A stretch of DNA of 64,000 nucleotides from positions 219,922 to 283,921 of the forward strand of contig JAEUHN010000040.1 in NCBI GenBank assembly GCA_016795365.1, given 5' to 3'. The translations under genes were made by a program, and so were the position numbers. Positions 25,951-34,612 of the stretch are shown piece by piece. Origin of the DNA: Verrucomicrobiaceae bacterium. Lineage in GTDB: Bacteria; Verrucomicrobiota; Verrucomicrobiia; Verrucomicrobiales; Verrucomicrobiaceae. Each line of letters starts with the position of its first letter. Within the stretch, counting starts at the first letter, position 1. Below the pieces are notes generated by a model. The model was not told where the DNA came from, ran no database searches, and was given only the letters and a program-made list of their open reading frames with translations.

Positions 25951-27192
25951 TCACTGGGCCGTGGCCTGGAAAAGCTTTTCCTCACCACGCACGTGGGCCA
26001 GCACTTCGCCAGCGAGGTAAAGCGATCCAGTGATGAGTGTCCGTTCCTTGCCCTTCTTCGCAGCCGCGATCGCCAGGTCGGGACTCTCATGCACATGGGT
26101 CTCGACGGATGGTCCAAACATCGCTGCCAGGACCTCGCGGATGTGCGCGGGCGGAGCCGAGCGTGTGGACTGGAAGCCTGTGAAATGCCAGCGCGCAGCG
26201 ATCGGCTGCATGGCACGCAGGATGGCGCGCACGTCTTTGGAACTCGCCGCCCCAAACACGATCGAGGCCTTCTCGCCGGGAAATTTTTGCTGCCAGGTGC
26301 GGACCAGAGTTTCAGCGGAGTCGATGTTGTGAGCGCCATCGAGGATCATCCGGTTGTCGGCATCCAAACGCTGGAACCGCGCCGGCCAATCGACTTGCTT
26401 CAGCCCTGCCCGTAGAACGGACTCAGGGAATCGCAGGCCCACGGCCTTGAGCGCCGCGACCGCGAGCGCCGCGTTCCACAATTGATGCTGGCCCGCCAGA
26501 CCCAGCTCGTAGCCACGCACAGGCGTGGTCACGACTTGCAGCGGTGCCCCGCGTTCACGCGCTGTCATGGAAATGATCTCCATCACATCGGGATGCTGCT
26601 TGATCGTCAGCACAGGAATGCCGGGTTTGATGATGCCAGCCTTTTCACGAGCGATCTCGCGCAGGGATTCACCGAGCAATCCCTGATGGTCCATGCTGAC
26701 CGAGGTAATGACCGTGACCTCGGGCTTCAGCGCATTGGTGGCATCAAGCCGTCCACCGAGGCCGGTCTCAAGCACCACCCACTCGTTCTTGCGATCACGA
26801 AACCAGTCGAGGGCGAGGGCAAAGGTCAGTTCGAAGAAGGTCGGATGCGGGTCCCACTCCGTTACTTTGGACCGGAGCGCCTCCAGCTTCTGCACGATTT
26901 CAGACGAGTTGATCATGCGCTCCGTGTCACGCACACGCTCGCGAAATTGAATGAGGTGAGGCGAAGTGAAAAGACCCGCATTGATGCCCCCCGACTTCAT
27001 GATGCTGTGGATGAAGGCACACACGCTGCCCTTGCCATTGGTGCCTGCGACGTGGATGAACTTCTGCGCTTCGTCCGGCAATTCCATCTCGCGCAGGAGC
27101 TTGCGGACGTTGTCGAGTCCCAGCTTGATGCCGAACAACTGGGTGCTGTAAAGCCAGTCGAGCAGCGTCTTCTCGTTGTTGGGCGCAGACAT
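25951..27192 (-). CDS. folC: Dihydrofolate/folylpolyglutamate synthase
   Basis: A 413-residue Mur-ligase-type enzyme that adds glutamate to folates. It shows the P-loop HVAGTNGKGSVCAF, FTSPHLIQFRERV, ETGLGGRLDATN, TSVSMDHQGLLG, and the C-domain DGAHN. MSAPNNEKTLLDWLY at 27192 is the family-like start, 4 bases past the rsmE stop. Its stop abuts that of the cyclase-like gene in TGATCA. Confidence 0.95.
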   Translation of the reverse strand: MSAPNNEKTLLDWLYSTQLFGIKLGLDNVRKLLREMELPDEAQKFIHVAGTNGKGSVCAFIHSIMKSGGINAGLFTSPHLIQFRERVRDTERMINSSEIVQKLEALRSKVTEWDPHPTFFELTFALALDWFRDRKNEWVVLETGLGGRLDATNALKPEVTVITSVSMDHQGLLGESLREIAREKAGIIKPGIPVLTIKQHPDVMEIISMTARERGAPLQVVTTPVRGYELGLAGQHQLWNAALAVAALKAVGLRFPESVLRAGLKQVDWPARFQRLDADNRMILDGAHNIDSAETLVRTWQQKFPGEKASIVFGAASSKDVRAILRAMQPIAARWHFTGFQSTRSAPPAHIREVLAAMFGPSVETHVHESPDLAIAAAKKGKERTLITGSLYLAGEVLAHVRGEEKLFQATAQ

Positions 27193-27196
27193 CGGT

Positions 27197-27943
27197 TCAG
27201 ATCGGTTCGGATGCCCACTCGTAGCCAAGGATTGAAAGTGCGCAAACGGCCGCTGTCTCACTGCGAAGAATCAGAGAGCCGAGGGACCAGGGCTGAAATC
27301 CCCCCGCCGCCAGCACCGCATACTCTCCTTCGGTGAAATCCCCTTCCGGGCCAATGGCGAGAGCCGCCGAGCGCGCCGCACCCTGCCGGATTGCCCGCAG
27401 ACTGCGTGCCTCCGGCTGCAGCGAAGCGGTGAGTTTCACGTCCGCCTCGAGTGGTCCGCAGGCCGCTTCCACGCTGCATGGCATCACCACCTCCGGCAGC
27501 CACGCCTGGCCACATTGCTTGCAGGCCTCCAGCGCCACACGCTGCCACTTGGCCAGTTTTTTCGCCGCCTCCGCCGTGTTCAGCCGCACGATGCTCCGCT
27601 GCGATATGACAGGAATGATGCGCTGCACTCCCAGCTCCACCGCCTTCTCGATGATCCACTCCATGGTGTCGCCCTTCACCAAGGCCTGCAGCAACGTAAT
27701 CTCACAACGAGGTTTCGGAATCTGTGAATCATCGAGCAAGTGAAGACGCACCACACCTCCAGAAGCCGCTTCGATCCTCGCCTCCGCCTTTCTGCCAGCT
27801 CCGTCAAAGAGCACAACCACATCGCCCGCCCGATGGCGAGTCACTTGAATGCAGTGCTTCGCCTCCTCACCACGCAGTTCCACGTCACTGCCATGCCACT
27901 CGGAGGCCGGGAGATGGAAATGGGCGTGGATCATTTCGTTCAT
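27197..27943 (-). CDS. rsmE: 16S rRNA (uracil-1498-N3)-methyltransferase
   Basis: About 248 residues. An N-terminal PUA-like domain (GEEAKHCIQVTRHRAGDVVV) precedes a SPOUT methyltransferase domain with LLQALVKGDTMEWIIEKAVE, RWQRVALEACKQCG-like sequence, AIGPEGDFTEGEYA and LGSLILRSETA (SAM-binding knot). The ATG at 27943 or 27934 are both possible starts; an upstream GTG at 27973 is less likely. It is followed by folC. Confidence 0.93.
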   Translation of the reverse strand: MNEMIHAHFHLPASEWHGSDVELRGEEAKHCIQVTRHRAGDVVVLFDGAGRKAEARIEAASGGVVRLHLLDDSQIPKPRCEITLLQALVKGDTMEWIIEKAVELGVQRIIPVISQRSIVRLNTAEAAKKLAKWQRVALEACKQCGQAWLPEVVMPCSVEAACGPLEADVKLTASLQPEARSLRAIRQGAARSAALAIGPEGDFTEGEYAVLAAGGFQPWSLGSLILRSETAAVCALSILGYEWASEPI

Positions 27944-28051
27944 CAGAGCGGACGGACCCAGAATGGTCAACACCAGTGCTTAATCCTTCTGAAGAAAGCG
28001 CTTGCGGAAAAAGGGACTGCGGCAATCATTGCGCCCCTCAAAATTCAGTAT

Positions 28052-28126
28052 TCCTGAGTAGCTCAGCGGTAGAGCGGGTGGCTGTTAACCACTAGGTCGT
28101 AGGTTCGAACCCTACCTCAGGAGCCA
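28052..28126 (+). tRNA. tRNA-Asn (GTT)
   Basis: The cloverleaf can be drawn completely. Acceptor TCCTGAG pairs with CTCAGGA, the D stem is GCTC/GAGC, the anticodon stem GGTGG/CCACT has one G-T pair, and the loop CTGTTAA carries anticodon GTT at 28084-28086. The T arm contains GGTTCGAACC. The discriminator is G and the CCA end is encoded (28124-28126). Confidence 0.97.
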
Positions 28127-28140
28127 AGCACTTTTTCGAA

Positions 28141-28168
28141 CCTCGCAGCAATGCGGGGTTTTTTATTT
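28141..28168 (+). terminator. Terminator after tRNA-Asn
   Basis: CCTCGC and GCGGGG pair (one G-T) over the loop AGCAAT, followed by TTTTTTATTT. It lies 14 bases past the tRNA CCA end. Confidence 0.8.
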
Positions 28169-28316
28169 GTGAATAAGTGCTAAATTTCAGGGTTTCCAGA
28201 ATCGGGCCAAACTTGGCCCGCATCATGCTGAAACATTCCCGCTCTGTCGCTGCAGGGTCTCAACAACCCTCTGGCGATAACAACCTCAAACCGAACCAAA
28301 CAAGAACAACGCAATC

Positions 28317-29078
28317 ATGAAGAAAGCACTCCTCTGCCTCCTCGTCTCGGTTGCCGGCTTTACCCAGGCCGGAACCAAGCCTGCCAAGAACCCGGTGGTC
28401 GCCCCCGCTCCTGTGGATGACTCCCTCGGATTCAGCCTCACCGCTGGTTATGACTCCTCCTACATCTTCCGTGGTGTGAACTACGGTGACCATCTGCTCT
28501 CCGTGGGCCTTAGCGCTCCGATCAAATTGACAGACAAGGCCACCTTCACCTTCGCTCCCTGGTATGGCCACATCGCTGGTGAGTCCTACGACGAACTCGA
28601 TCTCGTCGCCAGCCTCACCTACGACCTCGGTTTCGTCACCGCTGGCGTGGGCTACACTTGGTATTACTATCCGTTCTCGGACTTCAGCACCAGCGAACCT
28701 AACATCACGCTCTCCAAGAGCTTTGCTGGCTTTAACTGGTTCGCAGGTGCCTACCTCGACGTCAACGCTGACGGCGGCGATCTCTTCGCCAACAAGGGCG
28801 GCGACGAAGGCTGGTATTTCGAAACGGGCGTGAACTATCCTATCAAAGTCACCGAATCCTTCAGCCTCGTGCCTGAAGTGAAGATCAGCTACGGCGACAA
28901 GTATTACGGCGTGTCCGGCTTCAACAACGTGATTGTGAAGCTGACCGCTCCTATCGCGCTGACAAAGACGGCAACACTTGCTCCCTACATCGCTGGCTCC
29001 TTCGCCATCGACAGTCTGGAAGACCTGGGCGTGGAAGACTACCTCGTCGGTGGTGTCGCTCTGACCGTCACTTTCTAG
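28317..29078 (+). CDS. Outer membrane beta-barrel protein (TorF-like putative porin)
   Basis: A 253-residue protein with a signal peptide (MKKALLCLLVSVAGFTQAG). The mature part alternates hydrophobic and polar residues in strands, contains many aromatic girdle residues (YDSSYIFRGVNYGDH, YTWYYYPFSDF) and ends in TVTF, the C-terminal Phe used by the BAM complex. YDSSYIFRGV is typical of TorF/MtrB-like small porins. It is monocistronic, bounded by the tRNA terminator and its own hairpins. Codon use looks optimised, so it is probably abundant. Confidence 0.85.
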   Translation: MKKALLCLLVSVAGFTQAGTKPAKNPVVAPAPVDDSLGFSLTAGYDSSYIFRGVNYGDHLLSVGLSAPIKLTDKATFTFAPWYGHIAGESYDELDLVASLTYDLGFVTAGVGYTWYYYPFSDFSTSEPNITLSKSFAGFNWFAGAYLDVNADGGDLFANKGGDEGWYFETGVNYPIKVTESFSLVPEVKISYGDKYYGVSGFNNVIVKLTAPIALTKTATLAPYIAGSFAIDSLEDLGVEDYLVGGVALTVTF

Positions 29079-29099
29079 TCGCGCTAGAAAAACAACCTT

Positions 29100-29179
29100 C
29101 GAACGGTCACTTTGGTTGGAGGCCGTTCGGATCACAAGGCTCGGTGGGATTTGGTTGGGTTCCACCGGGCCATTTTTTA
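29100..29179 (+). terminator. Hairpins and terminator after the outer membrane protein
   Basis: Two stems follow the gene. CGAACGG (29100-29106) pairs with CCGTTCG (29123-29129). CGGTGG (29142-29147) pairs with CCACCG (29162-29167) and leads into GGCCATTTTTT. The second has the T-run of an intrinsic terminator. Confidence 0.6.
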
Positions 29180-29181
29180 CT

Positions 29182-29250
29182 TCAGGAGGCTCGTGAGGGG
29201 CCTCCTGACAAAATAAAAAAGCCAGTCTCGCATCGCGAGGCTGGCTTTTT
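29182..29250. terminator. Bidirectional terminator between OMP and Cys-rich genes
   Basis: AAAAAGCCAGTCTCGC and GCGAGGCTGGCTTTTT (29215-29250) form an 11-base GC stem extended by A-T pairs, with only a 3-base loop. It can end transcripts from both sides. A further stem CAGGAGGC/GCCTCCTG (29192-29209 region) precedes it. Confidence 0.85.
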
Positions 29251-29288
29251 GTTTGTTAACGGAAGACCGGGCGCTGCCCGGTGCCGGG

Positions 29289-29471
29289 CTAGCTATTGCA
29301 CTTGGCGCAGACCTTGCCTTCCTTGGCGGCCTTCACGCAGCAGGGGTGGGAGCATTCTTTGCCGGCCTTCTTGGCCTTGTCGCAGCAGGAACCTTCTTTG
29401 ATCTTGGCGTCAGCAGCGAAGACAGAGGCAGCCATGGCGAAGGCGGTAACGATGATAGCGGTCAGTTTCAT
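29289..29471 (-). CDS. Small secreted Cys-repeat protein (possible metal binder)
   Basis: A 60-residue protein: a signal peptide (MKLTAIIVTAFAMAASVFAA), then seven cysteines at 29, 30, 40, 44, 45, 55 and 58. The mature part holds two copies of CCxKAxKxGKxC (CCDKAKKAGKEC and CCVKAAKEGKVC), ending CAKCNS. The repeated CC/C pattern with Lys and one His suggests metal (Cu or Zn) binding in the periplasm. It could also be a substrate for modification, like the precursor at 59623, but no maturase is adjacent. It has its own terminator (29215-29250). Confidence 0.75.
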   Translation of the reverse strand: MKLTAIIVTAFAMAASVFAADAKIKEGSCCDKAKKAGKECSHPCCVKAAKEGKVCAKCNS

Positions 29472-29615
29472 GGGTCAGTTAGTTTTGGGTTAACAGTGGC
29501 ACAATCGAGATTGCCCGATGATGCAGCAGCCCCGGTATGGCTGAAGCGTTCGTGCGAATTCCCGACCACCGATAGACGATCAGACTCGCTGGTCTCTGTC
29601 GAGACAATCCGCCGA

Positions 29616-31058
29616 TCAGTTCTTCAGCAGCTGATTGAGCAGCCCGCCGCCAATGCCTTTAAACATCTGCTCGATCGCTCCCGCCTGGCCACCCAGCTTG
29701 ATCTTGGGCTTGGAGAGTCGGTCACTTGAAATGAAGTCGAAGACCATTCGCCCTTCCCCGTCGGCAAACACGGAGAACACCGTTTTGGCAAGGCCGTCAC
29801 CCAACTTCGAAGCGACACCCGTCTTGATTTTGCTTGCCAGTTCTTCATCCGGCACCAGCTGGATGATCATCTCGTGATCATCGGCCGACCCGTTCAGCCA
29901 GCTGCCGGGGCGGACTCCCACCGCGTAGTCCTCAAACTCCACGCGCAGATCTTTAACAAACTCCACCTTGCCGTTCTGGAGGCGCATTTCCGCCGTCGCA
30001 TCGTTCTGCAAGATGCCACCCACTTTCACATCGTCGATGTCGATGCCCAGATTGCCTTTGATGCTAGAGAAGGTTTTGTCTTTGCCAGCGGCCTCTCCGA
30101 TTGTCGTCACCCCCCCGAACTGGCTGCCCTTCTTCAGCACCATGGTGACCACCGCAGTAGGATTCACATCGCCAGTCGCCACATCAAACGGCTGGACCGT
30201 GCCCCTGCCGTCGAAGGCGAATTTCCCCACGGGCACTTCCTTCGTCTCGCCATCCACCTTCATGCGAGCCGCATGGTCGATGTCACCGCTGAGTTCCACG
30301 ACGCACCGGTTGTGGTGAGCCAGATCCCTCGGGTCCACATCAATGCCGGAAAGGCGAAGCTGCGCATTCAAGGCCGTGCGCGTCTTGCTCTGCCGATTAA
30401 GCACATGGCCCTCGATCTTCGCGATGGAGAACTCGTCAACGATCAGCCCCAGCGGCAACTCGGAGCCACCAGTCGTCTCGTTGCCTTTGGCAGCACTGGC
30501 TTTGGGCTCAGACGCAACAGGCTCCGAGGCCTTTGGGAGTTCGGGCACGGCTGCAGGCTCCGCCGCAGAAACCGCCTCCATCGCTGCTGGAGTTTCATCT
30601 GTCCCCGTCGGGCGCAGGGGCTTGCTGAACACAGTCTCCATCATGCTTCTGCCATCGGGGGTGATTTCTTCACGCATCCAAAGATGCGAGATGGTGAACT
30701 TCTCCACATGCAACCGTCCACGCATCAGATCAGACCACCGAATCGTGGTCCACACGCCGCCTGCGATCAGGACTCCTGGGCTGGTCACCTCCTTACGCTG
30801 GCTCAAAGGCTTGCCCACCTCCTCGTCTCGGGGAGACAGGCGCAACTCCTCCAGACTCACCACCGCAGGGCTAGCGAGTAAATCGACGCTGAGCCCCTTC
30901 ACCTCGGCACGACAGTTCCATTCCTTCTCAAGCTGGTCGGCAATCGAATCCGCAGTGAGGGTTTTTTCCAGCCAGGCCTTCGTCAGGAACCAGCCACCGC
31001 CGCCCCCGAGCACCAGCACTCCGGAAAGAGAAATCAAAATCCACGTCAGCTTTTTCAT
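29616..31058 (-). CDS. AsmA-like envelope protein
   Basis: A 480-residue protein with one N-terminal membrane helix (MKKLTWILISLSGVLVLGGG) and a periplasmic body with repeated beta-rich segments such as ELRLSPRD, GRLHVEKFTISHLWMREEIT and LNAQLRLSGIDVDPRDL. These resemble AsmA/DUF748 lipid-transfer or envelope-assembly proteins. An Ala/Pro/Glu linker is at about 160-215. It starts 65 bases past the PotA-like gene on the same strand. MKK at 31058 is preferred to earlier non-ATG starts. Confidence 0.7.
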   Translation of the reverse strand: MKKLTWILISLSGVLVLGGGGGWFLTKAWLEKTLTADSIADQLEKEWNCRAEVKGLSVDLLASPAVVSLEELRLSPRDEEVGKPLSQRKEVTSPGVLIAGGVWTTIRWSDLMRGRLHVEKFTISHLWMREEITPDGRSMMETVFSKPLRPTGTDETPAAMEAVSAAEPAAVPELPKASEPVASEPKASAAKGNETTGGSELPLGLIVDEFSIAKIEGHVLNRQSKTRTALNAQLRLSGIDVDPRDLAHHNRCVVELSGDIDHAARMKVDGETKEVPVGKFAFDGRGTVQPFDVATGDVNPTAVVTMVLKKGSQFGGVTTIGEAAGKDKTFSSIKGNLGIDIDDVKVGGILQNDATAEMRLQNGKVEFVKDLRVEFEDYAVGVRPGSWLNGSADDHEMIIQLVPDEELASKIKTGVASKLGDGLAKTVFSVFADGEGRMVFDFISSDRLSKPKIKLGGQAGAIEQMFKGIGGGLLNQLLKN

Positions 31059-31123
31059 GCGCGTGGAGATAACGACGCCGTTGCCCGAAGTCACGCGGGA
31101 ACCCGTTCCACAAACGTGACTTT

Positions 31124-32203
31124 TCACTCACCCCTGGTAGCAGGCAACACCACCGCGTCCTCGGCCCGGAAGCCGATCCACACCTCGGCGTTCGGAGCAG
31201 GCAGACTGGTTTGGTGTCCCGTGTTCACGACGAAAACCTGATCGCCAGCCCGCACTCGAAGTCGCGACTCCGAGCCCAGATAAGTGCAATCCTCCACGCG
31301 ACTGCGGATCGCATTGAGCGGCTCGGGTTCCAAAGCGATCCACCACTGCTCGGGCCGCACGCTGAGACGCACCTTCGTTCCGGGTGCGAGCGGCTCCAAC
31401 GAACGCGCCGTCAGTTCGCCCAGTGCACCACAGTTCACGGCGCACAGATGTTCCGGCAGCTCGCAGGTCACCGTGCCCGAGATAAAATTCGTGTCGCCGA
31501 TGAAGCTCGCAACGAAACCCGTGCGCGGCGACTCATAGATTTCTCGCGGCGCACCGCACTGCTCCACGCGGCCCGCGTTCATCACCGCGATGCGATCGCT
31601 GATGCTGATCGCCTCCGTCTGATCGTGCGTCACGTAAATGAAGGTCGTGCCCACCTCGCGATGGATCGTGTGCAGCTCCGCGAGCATGTGCTGCCGGAGC
31701 TTCAGATCGAGCGCTGCCAGCGGTTCATCCAGCAGGAGCACCTGCGGCTTGTTGATCAGCGCGCGCGCAATCGCCACACGCTGCTTCTGCCCGCCGCTCA
31801 GTTGCGCGGGCTTCTTGTCCGCGTGCTCGCCCAGCTTCACCAGGTGCAGCATCGCGTCCACATCATCAGCAAATTCACGCTTCGACTTCCCCGCCACGCG
31901 CGGACCGAAGGCGATGTTGTCCCGCACGCTCAGGTGCGGAAACAACGCGTAGTTTTGAAACACCGTGTTCACCGGTCGCAGGTTCGGCGGCACGTTCGTG
32001 ATGTCCAGGCCATCGAGCAGAATGCGACCCGCGTCCGGCACCTCGAACCCCGCCGCCATGCGCAGCAGAGTCGTCTTCCCGCACCCGCTCGGCCCCAGCA
32101 ACGAAAACACCTCCCCGCGCCCGATGCCCAGCGTCACGCCATCCACCGCGCGCGTGCCGCCGAAGTGCTTGCTAACATTGTCAAAGACGAGGAAGTCGTT
32201 CAT
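31124..32203 (-). CDS. ABC transporter ATPase, PotA-like (spermidine/putrescine type)
   Basis: A 359-residue ATPase: Walker A GPSGCGKTT, Q-loop VFQNYALFPHLSV, signature LSGGQKQRVAIARAL, Walker B VLLLDEPLAALD, H-loop YVTHDQTEA, and a C-terminal TOBE domain. The Y-A-L-F-P-H segment is typical of PotA/FbpC/MalK importers. Earlier in-frame starts exist, but MNDFLVFDNVSKHFGG at 32203 fits the family. No permease or binding-protein gene follows within the window, so the partner genes must be elsewhere. Confidence 0.88.
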   Translation of the reverse strand: MNDFLVFDNVSKHFGGTRAVDGVTLGIGRGEVFSLLGPSGCGKTTLLRMAAGFEVPDAGRILLDGLDITNVPPNLRPVNTVFQNYALFPHLSVRDNIAFGPRVAGKSKREFADDVDAMLHLVKLGEHADKKPAQLSGGQKQRVAIARALINKPQVLLLDEPLAALDLKLRQHMLAELHTIHREVGTTFIYVTHDQTEAISISDRIAVMNAGRVEQCGAPREIYESPRTGFVASFIGDTNFISGTVTCELPEHLCAVNCGALGELTARSLEPLAPGTKVRLSVRPEQWWIALEPEPLNAIRSRVEDCTYLGSESRLRVRAGDQVFVVNTGHQTSLPAPNAEVWIGFRAEDAVVLPATRGE

Positions 32204-32252
32204 GCCCGCCGCACCATAGTTCGCCGCGCGGGCGATCAACTGCTCATTCACC

Positions 32253-33218
32253 ATGAAACGACTTCGCACCGCGATGCTCTGGATCACCGCTGCTCTCATC
32301 GTTGTGTTCTTTGGTCTCTCGTGGTTGGCGAGCACTCGGCTCATCTGCCGCAGCCGTCGCCCGTTGCAGGACTACCATCGTGACATCCTGAGCAACACCG
32401 CAGCCCACGGGCTCACGATCCGCAGCTTCACCGTCGGCCGCACACCGTGCTTGCTCTGCGAACCCACCGCAACGCCGAGCGCGAAAGGCACCAAGCTCCG
32501 CACCGAACTGCAAGCGATGGGCCTCACCGTTCCGCCCGCTGGCGAGATGCGTGCGACGCTCGTGCTGCTGCATGCTCACGGCGGTCGCAAGGAGGACCAC
32601 CTGCCTGTGGCCGAGCGTTTCTGCGCCGTGGGCTTCCGCTGCGTCCTGCCTGATTTGCCGGGGCATGGCGAGCATCCGGCGACGTTCGCGACCTTTGGGC
32701 ACACGGAGGTCACGCTTCCTGGCGAAGTGCTGCGCGCTGCGGCCGAGCAGTTTCAGTTCAAGGCGGCACCCGCAGGCTTGTTCGGCGTGTCGCAAGGCGG
32801 CGCGATCTCGGTGCAGGCTGCCGCTCGCAGTGAGGAACACTGGTTCGCCGTCGCCGAGGTCGCGGGCTTCGCGGCGCTCGATGATGTGATCGATGGACAA
32901 GCACGACGCTTGTTCGGCCCGCTGCATCAGCCCGCGCACTGGCTCGTTGAGCAACTCGTGCAGACACGCGCTGGCTTTGCTCCGCATAGCATTCGTCCTG
33001 TCGATGCCGCGGCGAAAATCACGATCCCGATCCTCATCGCGCACGGCGATGCGGATAGCTTCGTCACGCCCGATCATGCGCAGCGGTTGTTCGACGCCGC
33101 GCCCGCATCGCTCCGCCAGTTCATGAACATCCCCGGCGCGGACCACGGCAACGTCTTGATCACCGATGCACCGGTCTATGCAACGGTCACCCGCTTCTAT
33201 CTGAACGCGCTGAAGTGA
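32253..33218 (+). CDS. Membrane-anchored alpha/beta hydrolase
   Basis: A 321-residue protein with an N-terminal membrane helix (TAMLWITAALIVVFFGLSWL). The hydrolase core has LLHAHGGRKEDH (oxyanion region), DLPGHGEHP, nucleophile elbow GVSQGG, Asp in AHGDADSFV and His in PGADHGN. The active site would face the periplasm. It is divergent from the PotA-like gene with about 50 bases between. The substrate is unknown. Confidence 0.82.
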   Translation: MKRLRTAMLWITAALIVVFFGLSWLASTRLICRSRRPLQDYHRDILSNTAAHGLTIRSFTVGRTPCLLCEPTATPSAKGTKLRTELQAMGLTVPPAGEMRATLVLLHAHGGRKEDHLPVAERFCAVGFRCVLPDLPGHGEHPATFATFGHTEVTLPGEVLRAAAEQFQFKAAPAGLFGVSQGGAISVQAAARSEEHWFAVAEVAGFAALDDVIDGQARRLFGPLHQPAHWLVEQLVQTRAGFAPHSIRPVDAAAKITIPILIAHGDADSFVTPDHAQRLFDAAPASLRQFMNIPGADHGNVLITDAPVYATVTRFYLNALK

Positions 33219-33234
33219 CGAGGGAGTCGTGCCA

Positions 33235-33316
33235 ACCACTAACCGACACTGACTCAACACTGACCAACTGCCCAAAAATGAAACCAGTCAGTGTTCGGTT
33301 AGTGTCAGTCAGTGGT
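33235..33316. repeat. Imperfect 36-base inverted repeat built from 10-base units
   Basis: Arms at 33235-33270 and 33281-33316 pair over a 10-base centre with about five mismatches in the outer 30 positions. Each arm is itself made of three variants of a roughly 10-base word (CACTAACCGA, CACTGACTCA, CACTGACCAA). It lacks a T-run, so it is not a standard terminator. It sits in the 200-base gap between a hydrolase and a Gfo/Idh/MocA gene. The remaining 100 bases before 33419 show nothing else I can name. Confidence 0.6.
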
Positions 33317-33418
33317 TTGAAATGCCATCTCCAGCAAAATCGCGCACTGGCACAAAACGATGTCTTCGCATCATATTGCGATGAGCGACTCGCGCGCGTG
33401 GTCACGTAGTGGTGGGGT

Positions 33419-34381
33419 ATGACTCGCCGACTTCTCCTCGCTTCGTTCGCACTGGCCGCTTCGGCCTTCGCTCAGGACACCAAGCCGCTGCGCTGCGGCA
33501 TCATCGGGCTCGACACGTCCCACGTCCTGGCCTTCACCACGACGCTGAACAAGAAGAACCTGCCGCAGTTCGCTGGCGTGAGCATCGTGGCCGCGTATCC
33601 GAAGGGCAGCCCGGACATCGAGAGCAGCGTGAAACGCGTGCCCGAATACACCGAGAAGATCAAAGCCATGGGCGTGGAGATCGTCGATAGCATCGAGGCG
33701 CTGCTGACCAAGGTGGACGCGGTCTTCCTCGAAACCAACGATGGCCGCCCGCACCTGGAGCAGCTTCGCCCGTGCCTCGCCGCGAAGAAGATCACCTTCA
33801 TCGACAAGCCGGTCGCGGGTTCGCTCAAGGACGCGATCGCGATCTATGACGAAGCGAAGAAAGCCGGTGTGCCCATCTTCTGCTCGTCCTCGCTGCGCTT
33901 CAGCAAAGGCACGCAAGCCGTCGCGCAGGGCAGCATTGGCAAGGTGAAGCACGCCGAGACCATGAGCCCCGCCAGCCTGGAGAAGACGCATCCCGACCTC
34001 TACTGGTATGGCGTCCATGGCTGCGAATCGCTCTACACCGTGATGGGCACCGGCTGCATCAGCGTGAAGCGCGGCACCACTGCTGACGGGAAGATCGAAG
34101 TCACCGGCACCTGGCCCGATGGTCGCACCGGCATCTACCGCGAGAACAAAGGCTACGGCGGCAAGGCCGTCGGCGAGAAAGGCGAAGCCGAGATCGGCAA
34201 ATACGACAGCTACGACGTGCTGCTGGAAGCCGTGGTAAAATTCTTCCGCGACGGCAAGCCACCGGTCAGCGCCGAGGAAAGCATCGAACTCTACACCTTC
34301 ATGGAAGCCGCCGACGAGAGCAAACGCCAGGGCGGTGCCGAGGTGAAGCTCGCCGACGTGCTGGCGAAGGCGAAGCAGTGA
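33419..34381 (+). CDS. Exported Gfo/Idh/MocA family oxidoreductase
   Basis: A 320-residue protein with a signal peptide (MTRRLLLASFALAASAFAQD). A Rossmann domain (CGIIGLDTSHVLAFTTTL) is followed by FIDKPVAGSLKDA, matching the EKP motif of the family, and a C-terminal alpha/beta domain. Members use NAD(P) to oxidise sugars. The export of a nucleotide-dependent enzyme fold is a recurrent feature of this phylum, and the glycine motif here is atypical. The start has GGTGGGGT before the ATG. Confidence 0.83.
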   Translation: MTRRLLLASFALAASAFAQDTKPLRCGIIGLDTSHVLAFTTTLNKKNLPQFAGVSIVAAYPKGSPDIESSVKRVPEYTEKIKAMGVEIVDSIEALLTKVDAVFLETNDGRPHLEQLRPCLAAKKITFIDKPVAGSLKDAIAIYDEAKKAGVPIFCSSSLRFSKGTQAVAQGSIGKVKHAETMSPASLEKTHPDLYWYGVHGCESLYTVMGTGCISVKRGTTADGKIEVTGTWPDGRTGIYRENKGYGGKAVGEKGEAEIGKYDSYDVLLEAVVKFFRDGKPPVSAEESIELYTFMEAADESKRQGGAEVKLADVLAKAKQ

Positions 34382-34390
34382 TCCCGTATT

Positions 34391-34603
34391 CAAGCCCATC
34401 GGGCTTGCGTCTTATAGCCCAGGGTTGCCCGAGTTTCACGAGGGCTACCCTGGGTCAATCCGCCGAGGCATTGAACCCGGAACGGGTTCCGTCAATCGCT
34501 CGACCATTCGAGACGCATCCCCGTTGGGGATGATGATGTCTTCCGTGGGGTCCCTCGTTCCTCGCGCAACCCTGGGCTGCAAGACGGAAGCCCTTCGGGC
34601 TTC
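34391..34603. repeat. Palindrome-rich interspersed repeat element
   Basis: The gap between the convergent genes is packed with palindromes: CAAGCCC/GGGCTTG (34391-34407), GAACCC/GGGTTC (34473-34489), CATCCCC/GGGGATG (34516-34532) and GAAGCCC/GGGCTTC (34587-34603). An outer perfect 12-base inverted repeat, GCCCAGGGTTGC (34417-34428) and GCAACCCTGGGC (34566-34577), encloses most of it. An internal ACCCTGGGT is at 34447-34455. Elements with these CCCAGGGTTGC and AACCCGG..CGGGTT words are widespread in Verrucomicrobia and Planctomycetes genomes. It may also serve as a terminator for both genes. Confidence 0.65.
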
Positions 34604-34612
34604 GGGAAAACT

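Noticed and set aside
33235..33316. Intrinsic terminator
   Set aside because: The stem is long and imperfect and no T-run follows on either strand.
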